The notes below the pieces were generated by a model. The model was not told the DNA's origin. It made no database searches and saw only the letters and a list, made by a program, of their open reading frames with translations. The position numbers and the translations under genes are program-made. A stretch of 64,000 nucleotides of DNA from Desulfobulbus elongatus DSM 2908. GTDB lineage: Bacteria > Desulfobacterota > Desulfobulbia > Desulfobulbales > Desulfobulbaceae. Below are positions 58,202-64,000 of the stretch, in pieces. How positions within the stretch are numbered: position 1 is the stretch's first letter; the number at the start of each line of letters is the position of its first letter. The stretch is from assembly GCF_000621145.1 (NCBI RefSeq), contig NZ_JHZB01000006.1, positions 1 to 64,000 of the forward strand, read 5' to 3'.

Positions 58202-59979
58202 GGTTGTCCCGCCTGCGCTGAAAGGTAGAGGAACTTCTGCATCTCCCAGGCCGAGGTCGGGCACCGCTCGGCGCAGAGCGAGCAGTGCAGGCAGACGTTC
58301 TCGTCCTTGACCATCACCTTGCCGCTGGCCACGGGCACGGAAACATACAGGCTTTGCTCCGGATTGGCGGCCGGCGCCTTGAGCCGGGTGCGGAGTTCTT
58401 CCTCCGGGCCGTTGTCGATGAAGTTGATGCAGCTCTCCGGGCAGACGTCGACGCAGGCGTCGCATTCGATGCAGAGATCGGCCCGGAACACGGTCTGCAC
58501 GTCGCAGTTGAGGCAGCGCAGCGCTTCGGCCTGGCCGACCTGCCGGTCGAAACCGAGTTCCACCTCCAGAAGCCGGTCCTTCAACGACTTGGCCTTGGCG
58601 AGCATGGGCACGGCCTGGCGCTCGGTGGTCGTCACCTGATTGTGGTAGAGCCAGTCGTGCACGCCCATCTGCTGGCCGGCCAGGTTGACCTGGGGCGCGG
58701 GCCGGTTGCGGAGCGACTCGCCCCGGCAGAAGAGGTCGATGGAGATGGCCGCCTGATGGCCGTGGGCCACGGCGGTGATGATGTTGCGCGGGCCGAAGGC
58801 GGCGTCGCCGCCGAAGAAGACCTGGGGCAGGGAGGATTGCAGGGTGAGCGGATCGAGCACCGGCAGGCCGTACTTGTCGAACTCGATGCCCGCGTCCGCC
58901 TCGATCCAGGGAAAGGCGTTCATCTGGCCGACCGCCAGCAGGACCGCGTCGCAGGGGAAGAACACCGGCTCCTCGCCGGTGGGCTCGGTCCGCAGACGGC
59001 CGACGGCATCCGGCCCGGAGCGCATTTTCTCAAAGCGCATGCCCACCAGTCGGCCATCCTCGATGACGAAGTCGAGGGGGGAGTGATTGTCGACAATCGG
59101 GATATCCTCGCCCAGGGCATCCTCGATTTCCCAGGGCGAGGCCTTCATCTCGGCCCGCGGGCTGCGCACCATCACCCGCACATCGGTGCCGCCCAGGCGG
59201 CGGGCGGTGCGGCAGCAGTCCATGGCGGTGTTGCCGCCGCCGATCACCAGCACCCGCTTGCCGATCGAGGTGACGTGGCCGAAGATCACCCCGGCCAGCC
59301 AATTGAGGCCGACGTGAATCCAGGCATCGCCCTCTTGGCGGCCCGGCAGGTCGGGCAGATCGCGGCCGCGCGGCGCGCCGGTGCCGACGAAGAGGGCGTC
59401 GTAGCCCTTGGCCAGCATGGCCCGCATGCTCTCCACCCGGTGATTGAAATAAGTGGTCACCCCCATGTCGAGGATGTAGTTGACCTCGGTGGCCAGCACC
59501 GCCTCGGGCAGGCGGAAGGAGGGCAACTGGCTGCGCATGAAGCCGCCGCCCTTGTCCTGCTCGTCGTACAGATCGATGCTGTAGCCCAGCGGCATCAGGT
59601 CGCGGGCCACGGTCAGCGAGGCCGGGCCGCCGCCGATGAGGGCGATCCGCTTGCCGTTTTTCTCGTGCGGAATGGCGGGAAAGCGGGCGGTGACGCCGAG
59701 GTCGCGGTTGTCGGCGCAGAGCCGTTTCAGGCGGCAGATGGCCACCGGCTCCTTTTCCACCCGGCCCCGGCGGCAGGCCGGTTCGCAGGGCCGGTCGCAG
59801 ACCCGGCCCAGAACGCCGGGAAAGACGTTGGACACCCAGTTGACCATGTAGGCGTCGGTGTACCGTTTCTCGCTGATCAGGCGGATGTATTCCGGCACCG
59901 GGGTGTGGGCGGGGCAGGCGAACTGGCAGTCGATCACCTTGTGGAAATATTCCGGGTCCTCGATATCTGTCGGTTTCAC
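58198..59979 (-). CDS. GltD-like NAD(P)H/FAD iron-sulfur oxidoreductase with C-terminal ferredoxin domain
   Basis: This 593-residue flavoprotein resembles the glutamate synthase small subunit and the NfnB/SudB-type subunits. The N-terminal cluster has Cys18/Cys22 (CQFACPAH) and CDRPCEPAC (61, 65, 69). FAD motif IALIGGGPASLTVARDLMPLG, NAD(P) motif VLVIGGGNTAMDCCRTARRL, and FFGGDAAFGPRNIITAVAHG complete the flavin unit. Two C-terminal [4Fe-4S] motifs are CIECDACVDVCPESC and CLHCSLCAERCPTS. It is first in a tightly coupled operon with the 2-oxoacid oxidoreductase subunits, so it probably passes electrons between ferredoxin and NAD(P). Confidence 0.92.
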   Translation of the reverse strand: MKPTDIEDPEYFHKVIDCQFACPAHTPVPEYIRLISEKRYTDAYMVNWVSNVFPGVLGRVCDRPCEPACRRGRVEKEPVAICRLKRLCADNRDLGVTARFPAIPHEKNGKRIALIGGGPASLTVARDLMPLGYSIDLYDEQDKGGGFMRSQLPSFRLPEAVLATEVNYILDMGVTTYFNHRVESMRAMLAKGYDALFVGTGAPRGRDLPDLPGRQEGDAWIHVGLNWLAGVIFGHVTSIGKRVLVIGGGNTAMDCCRTARRLGGTDVRVMVRSPRAEMKASPWEIEDALGEDIPIVDNHSPLDFVIEDGRLVGMRFEKMRSGPDAVGRLRTEPTGEEPVFFPCDAVLLAVGQMNAFPWIEADAGIEFDKYGLPVLDPLTLQSSLPQVFFGGDAAFGPRNIITAVAHGHQAAISIDLFCRGESLRNRPAPQVNLAGQQMGVHDWLYHNQVTTTERQAVPMLAKAKSLKDRLLEVELGFDRQVGQAEALRCLNCDVQTVFRADLCIECDACVDVCPESCINFIDNGPEEELRTRLKAPAANPEQSLYVSVPVASGKVMVKDENVCLHCSLCAERCPTSAWEMQKFLYLSAQAGQP

Positions 59980-60030
59980 GGACGGCGCTCCTGGGCTGAC
60001 AAGGCGGAAACTTATGGGAATAGTTACTAG

Positions 60031-60059
60031 ATTTTAAAATAGAAGAAAAGAGGGGACAA
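60031..60059 (-). promoter_or_regulatory. Promoter of the GltD-like/KorAB operon
   Basis: On the minus strand TTGTCC (60054-60059), a 17-base spacer and TAAAAT (60031-60036) lie ~52 bases before the first gene, within a palindromic ATTTTAAAAT. The plus-strand half of the 59980-60254 gap holds a CCGG...CCGGCTTTTT hairpin (~60139-60177) and no gene. Confidence 0.6.
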
Positions 60060-60254
60060 GGAAAGGCTTTTCATCCATCCGGCGGAGAAAATCCCGAATT
60101 GTCCGCACGCAGGGCACAACGGCCGTCACGGCCGCGGCGCGAAAAATAACCGGAAAAATTGCAATCGCCGGCTTTTTGTGCGACCATACTCCCAATGAGC
60201 CATGGGGGCCCGGCGCCTTTGTCCCGCCGGACCCCGTCTCGACGGAGAGAAATC

Positions 60255-61262
60255 ATGCATCGTGCCGGTTCTTGGCGCATCTGTTTCGTTTTTTTCCTGC
60301 CGCTTCTGATGGCGGTGGGGCCGCCCGCTTCGACCGGACCCGCGACGGTGCTGGTCGTGCACAGCTACCACCGGGACCAGCGGGAACATGTGGCGGAAAT
60401 GGACAAGGGCATCGAGGAGGCCCTGGTCGGGGTCGACTGCCGGCGCCGGTTCTTCTACATGGACACCAAGCGGCAGACCTCCGAGGCATGGAAGCAGGCC
60501 GCCGGAGAGCAGGCCAGGCGAATCGTCGCCGAGGAACGGCCCCGGGTGGTGATCGCCATGGACGACAACGCCCAGCAGTATTTCGCCAGGCACTATGCCG
60601 GCGCCGCCGGTCCGCCCTGGTTCGTGTTCGGCGGGGTCAACGCCGATCCGGCCCGGTACGGTTTCCCGGCGGCCAATGTCACCGGCGTGCTGGAGCGGCC
60701 CAACGTGTCGGAGAGCATCGAGTTGCTGCTGAGGATCCGGCCGGGGGCGAGCAGGCTGCTGGTCATGGCCGACAAGTCGGAGACCACCGACCCCCTGATC
60801 GCCTTCTGCAAGACCCTGACCCTGCCGGTGGCGGTGGTGGCCTACGAACAACCCCTGACCCTGGAAGACTGGCAGGCCGCCATCGAACGGCATCGCGGCC
60901 GGGTGGACGCCGTTCTCCTCTACGTGATCCGCACCATCGTCCGCAGCGCCGCCGACCCGACCAAGGTCCCCGAGCGGGAACTGGTCCGCCTGCTCAACGA
61001 CGGCTTGGCCCTGCCCACGGTGGGACTGTATGACAGCGCCGCCGAATCCGGCGTTCTGTGCGGGCTGAGCGTGTCCATGCGGGAACAGGGACGGGCAACG
61101 GGACAGATTGCCCGGGCCCTGCTCGCCGGCGGAACGCCCGCCGATTTCCCGATCGCTCCGACCGATCGCGGCCGCATTCAGTTGAATCTGCGGACAGCCG
61201 AGCGGCTGGGCATCCAGATTCCCTACACCGTCATCAAGCGGGCCGAGGTGGTCATCCGGTGA
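60255..61262 (+). CDS. ABC-type periplasmic binding protein (ABC_sub_bind family), orphan
   Basis: This 335-residue protein has a signal peptide (FVFFLPLLMAVGPPAS) and a two-lobe binding fold: VLVVHSYHRDQREHVAEMDK, PRVVIAMDDNAQQYFARHYA, WFVFGGVNADPARYGFP, and the second lobe RLLVMADKSETTDPLIAF with GLSVSMREQGRATGQIARAL. Related proteins pair with tryptophan/tyrosine ABC importers, but no permease or ATPase is adjacent. Instead its stop overlaps the GTG start of a dCACHE histidine kinase (GTGA). It is therefore likely a periplasmic ligand-presenting partner of that sensor. GGAGAG precedes the ATG at 60255. Confidence 0.88.
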   Translation: MHRAGSWRICFVFFLPLLMAVGPPASTGPATVLVVHSYHRDQREHVAEMDKGIEEALVGVDCRRRFFYMDTKRQTSEAWKQAAGEQARRIVAEERPRVVIAMDDNAQQYFARHYAGAAGPPWFVFGGVNADPARYGFPAANVTGVLERPNVSESIELLLRIRPGASRLLVMADKSETTDPLIAFCKTLTLPVAVVAYEQPLTLEDWQAAIERHRGRVDAVLLYVIRTIVRSAADPTKVPERELVRLLNDGLALPTVGLYDSAAESGVLCGLSVSMREQGRATGQIARALLAGGTPADFPIAPTDRGRIQLNLRTAERLGIQIPYTVIKRAEVVIR

Positions 61263-63652
61263 AGCGCATTCTGCGCCCGGGGCTCAGCCGGAAGATACTC
61301 CTTCCCGCCGTGCTGGTGATCGCCCTCGGCCTGGTCCTGGTGCTGTGCATTTTCCATTTCAATGCCCGCACCGTGGTCGAGCAGGAACTGAGCAGGCGGC
61401 TGCAGCGGGAGGCGCAGCTCACGGCCAGTCTGCTGGACAACTGGCTCCAGGCCCGGAGCGGCGACATCGCCCTGTGGGCCCGCCAGGAGGTCTTTGTCGA
61501 TGCGCTGGCCGAGGATGGGTACTATGGCCGTAGCGCCCGGAAGGGGGCGCAGCAGTTGCTGGCCAGCCTGCACCACGGCTATCCCTTTTACGAGAGCATT
61601 TTCCTCGCCGACCGGCAGGGCGCCATCCTGGTGCATGCGGCCGCCAGGGCGAACGACGACACGGCGATCACCCTGGGCGACCGTCCCTACATCCGGGCGA
61701 CCCTCCAGGGGCAGGCGGTGATCTCGCCGGTGGTGCAAAGCCGGTGGAGCGGCCGGCCCGTGTTTGTCGTCACGGCGCCGGTCCTGAAGAACGACGGCGT
61801 TGTCGGCGTCATCGGCGGCGCGGTGGATTTTGCCGCGTTCAAGGAGTTGTTTCTCAGGAGCTTCGGACAGAAGCAATACGGCTACGCCTTCCTGACCGAC
61901 GGCAGCCGGCAGGTGCTGGCCAGTTCCGGGAACAACGAGGCGGAACTCGCGGCCATGGTGTCGGCGGACTTTCTCCGGCGCATCGCCGGGCAGCAGCAAG
62001 GAACCTTTGTCCACCGGATGGGAACGGTCGAGACCCTGACCGTTTTCCAGCACCTGCACCGGGTCGACTGGTCGTTCAACATCAACCAATCGCTGGACCG
62101 CACCCTGCGGCCGCTGTACCGCATCGTGCAGTTCAGCAGCGTCGGCGCCCTGGCGGTGCTGGCGCTGATCTCCCTGGCGCTGACGGCCCTCGTCCACCGG
62201 GTGGTCGTGGCCAGACTCCGGGCCATGCTGCGGGTCATCGGCCTTGTCGGCGCCGGCGACCTGAGCCAGCGCCTGCCCCCGCATCCGGACCCTCCGGATG
62301 AGGTTACCGAGCTGACCGATTCGTTCAACGCCATGATCGGGCAGTTGGAGCGGACCCTGGCCGACCTCAAGGAGGAAATCCGGGTCCGCCGCGACACCGA
62401 GACGGCGCTCGCCCACCATCAGGAGAATCTGGAGCACATCATCGAGCAACGGTCGGCGGAGCTGAAGAAGGAGGTGCTTGAGCGGCAGCGGGCTGAGGAA
62501 CGGCTAATCCGGGCGGAAAAGCTGGAAATGATCGGCACCCTGGCCGGTGGCGTGGCCCACGATCTCAACAACATCCTCTCGGGCATCGTCAGTTACCCCG
62601 ACCTGCTCCTGATGAAACTGCCCGAAAGCGACCCGATGTACAGGCCGCTGCAGACCATCAGGGATTCGGGACAAAAGGCCGCGGACATCGTGCAGGACCT
62701 GCTCACCCTGGCGCGGCGCGGCGTGGCGGTCAAGGAGCCGATCAGGCTCGATGCCCTGGTCGACGTCTACCTCGCGAGTCCCGAATGCGGCCTGTTGCGG
62801 CTCCGCCATCCCGGCGTCGAGATCGTGACCGAGTACGCGCCCGATCTCATGCCGCTGCTGGGCTCGCCGGTCCATCTCGTCAAGACGATCATGAATCTGG
62901 TGACCAATGCGGCGGAATCGATGGAACGGGGCGGGACGATCCGTTTGCGCACGGAAAACCGGTATGTCGACAATTCGCTCCAGCTCGACGAGCGCATCGG
63001 CCAGGGCGAATACGTGGTGCTGGAGGTGTCGGACCAGGGCAGCGGGATTCGGGCCGAGGATATCGGCAAGATCTTCGAGCCGTTCTATTCCAGCAAGAAG
63101 ATGGGAAGAAGCGGCACCGGCCTGGGCATGGCCGTGGTCTGGGGCACGGTCAAGGATCACCAGGGCTTCATTCACTGTGAGAGCACCGTCGGCGTCGGCA
63201 CCACCTTCACCCTCTATTTCCCCGTGACCTCGGTGGCCGTGCAGCAGCATCTGCGAACGGTGCCCCCGGAGGAGTACCGGGGCAACGGCGAGCGCATTCT
63301 GGTGGTCGACGATGTCGAGGAGCAACGGATGATCGCCGCCGCCATCCTGGAGGAACTGGGCTATCGGGTCACCGTCGCGGCCAGCGGCGAGGAGGCCCTG
63401 CTGCTGGCTGCGAGGGAGCGTTTCGACCTCCTGCTGCTCGACATGATCCTCGGCGATGGCATGGACGGGCTCGCGACCTACCGCCGCTGGATCGGCATCG
63501 TGCCGGACCAGCGGGCGATCATCGCCAGCGGTTTTTCCGAGAACGAACGGGTGATCGAGGCCCAGCGGCTCGGGGTCGGACGTTATATCAAAAAGCCCTA
63601 CACCATCGCCAAGCTGGGTCAGGCCATCCGGGAGGCGTTGGCACGACCATGA
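61259..63652 (+). CDS. dCACHE hybrid sensor histidine kinase with receiver domain
   Basis: This 797-residue sensor has one membrane helix (~12-32), a periplasmic dCACHE domain (~35-285; IFLADRQGAILVHAAARAND, DRPYIRATLQGQAVISPV), and a second helix. A HAMP linker (~320-375), a coiled coil, HisKA box GGVAHDLNNILSGIVSYPDL, ATPase motifs (VTNAAESMERGG, TGLGMAVVWGTVKDHQG), and a C-terminal receiver (ILVVDDVEEQRM; LLLDMILGDGMDG; conserved KKPY) follow. The start is the GTG overlapping the upstream stop. It is cotranscribed with the periplasmic binding protein, which probably supplies the ligand. Confidence 0.92.
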   Translation: MKRILRPGLSRKILLPAVLVIALGLVLVLCIFHFNARTVVEQELSRRLQREAQLTASLLDNWLQARSGDIALWARQEVFVDALAEDGYYGRSARKGAQQLLASLHHGYPFYESIFLADRQGAILVHAAARANDDTAITLGDRPYIRATLQGQAVISPVVQSRWSGRPVFVVTAPVLKNDGVVGVIGGAVDFAAFKELFLRSFGQKQYGYAFLTDGSRQVLASSGNNEAELAAMVSADFLRRIAGQQQGTFVHRMGTVETLTVFQHLHRVDWSFNINQSLDRTLRPLYRIVQFSSVGALAVLALISLALTALVHRVVVARLRAMLRVIGLVGAGDLSQRLPPHPDPPDEVTELTDSFNAMIGQLERTLADLKEEIRVRRDTETALAHHQENLEHIIEQRSAELKKEVLERQRAEERLIRAEKLEMIGTLAGGVAHDLNNILSGIVSYPDLLLMKLPESDPMYRPLQTIRDSGQKAADIVQDLLTLARRGVAVKEPIRLDALVDVYLASPECGLLRLRHPGVEIVTEYAPDLMPLLGSPVHLVKTIMNLVTNAAESMERGGTIRLRTENRYVDNSLQLDERIGQGEYVVLEVSDQGSGIRAEDIGKIFEPFYSSKKMGRSGTGLGMAVVWGTVKDHQGFIHCESTVGVGTTFTLYFPVTSVAVQQHLRTVPPEEYRGNGERILVVDDVEEQRMIAAAILEELGYRVTVAASGEEALLLAARERFDLLLLDMILGDGMDGLATYRRWIGIVPDQRAIIASGFSENERVIEAQRLGVGRYIKKPYTIAKLGQAIREALARP

Positions 63653-63671
63653 ACGGGGGAGGAACCGGGAC

Positions 63672-64000
63672 ATGAATGCAGCGGGGGAGATCCGGCTGAG
63701 CAAGGAGGCCATCAACGCCCTGCCCCTGGCGTGCTGGCAGGGGATGGTGTGCTGTGTCCGCACCGCGGCGGAAGCGGAAGCGGCGGCGATGCGCCTTGCG
63801 CGCGCCAACCTGCTCGGCTTCGATACCGAAACCCGGCCTGCCTTCCGCAAGGGGCAGAAATTTCAGCCCAGCCTTCTGCAACTGGCCGCCGAGGACGAGG
63901 TGGTGCTCGTGCAGTTGCGGCACACCGGTCTGTCGGCCCCGCTCCTGGCCCTGCTCGAGAATCCGGCCATCGTCAAGGCCGGGGTGGCGCCGGATTTCGA
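63672..64000 (+). CDS. 3'-5' exonuclease (DnaQ/RNase D-like), 5' part, cut by window end
   Basis: The open frame from the ATG at 63672 gives about 109 residues before the edge. It encodes the first exonuclease motif NLLGFDTETRPAFRKGQ (Asp and Glu ligands), then SLLQLAAEDEVVLVQLRH and the start of the second region ALLENPAIVKAGVAPDFD. This matches the DEDD exonuclease fold of RNase D/WRN-type proteins. The C-terminus and further catalytic residues lie beyond the window. A GGAGG-like sequence (63657-63664) precedes the start and the gene follows the kinase by 19 bases. Confidence 0.8.
   Translation, partial: MNAAGEIRLSKEAINALPLACWQGMVCCVRTAAEAEAAAMRLARANLLGFDTETRPAFRKGQKFQPSLLQLAAEDEVVLVQLRHTGLSAPLLALLENPAIVKAGVAPDF

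Overview
The window is GC-rich (the first ~800 bases are clearly more AT-rich) and densely packed on both strands. Gene content points to an anaerobic, Gram-negative deltaproteobacterium (Desulfobacterota), plausibly Desulfobulbales. The clues are a sulfide-based homocysteine synthesis operon, a ferredoxin-linked 2-oxoacid oxidoreductase with an NAD(P)H/Fe-S partner, many hybrid histidine kinases, and a TonB/BtuB outer-membrane system. The lineage is inferred from gene content; no 16S rRNA or other marker gene is present.

Layout. 1-2000: decayed genes, namely a short secreted, autotransporter-like fragment (minus) and an RTX calcium-binding secretion substrate broken by three separate frameshifts. 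2050-6995: a type I secretion operon (ABC exporter with two C39-like domains, HlyD adaptor, unknown lipoprotein). 7421-9439: a large alpha-helical repeat protein behind a near-consensus promoter. 9665-9742: tRNA-Pro(UGG) with its terminator. 10026-14467: envelope genes (AI-2E family permease, uppP, DedA, HtrA/DegP protease). 14564-17809: CHASE/PAS hybrid kinase (minus).

17946-21486: the cobalamin uptake locus, with two complete cobalamin riboswitches in tandem, a strong terminator between them, a likely ribosome-binding-site switch after the second, then btuB-like and tonB-like genes. 21493-23862 (minus): the three-gene homocysteine-from-sulfide operon (COG1900, NIL-ferredoxin, UPF0280). 24074-28327: aconitase and a B12-binding radical SAM protein. 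28345-31749 (minus): a lysyl-phosphatidylglycerol synthase (MprF/LpiA) with a VirJ/AcvB hydrolase. 31999-35880: Nudix hydrolase, two-domain PPK2 phosphotransferase, ZIP metal transporter, NYN/LOTUS protein. 35921-39194: oxidative pentose phosphate operon gnd-zwf-pgl. 39230-42543 (minus): pyruvate kinase, an FMN hydroxyacid dehydrogenase with a cysteine-rich N-terminus, a thioesterase.

42717-46969: radA, lpd, pyrC, SUI1 factor. 47243-48625: nhaA. 48809-52910: a self-contained cluster with its own promoter, made of a PadR-type regulator, a BioB-like radical SAM enzyme and a complete NitT/TauT-type ABC importer. I cannot assign its substrate, and it is the best candidate here for an undescribed system. 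53052-59979 (minus): MltB, a calcium/cation antiporter, and a three-gene KorB-KorA-GltD-like operon with overlapping stop/start codons. 60255-63652: an orphan periplasmic binding protein translationally coupled to a dCACHE hybrid kinase. 63672-end: a 3'-5' exonuclease cut by the window edge.

No rRNA, CRISPR array, intact transposon or prophage was seen.
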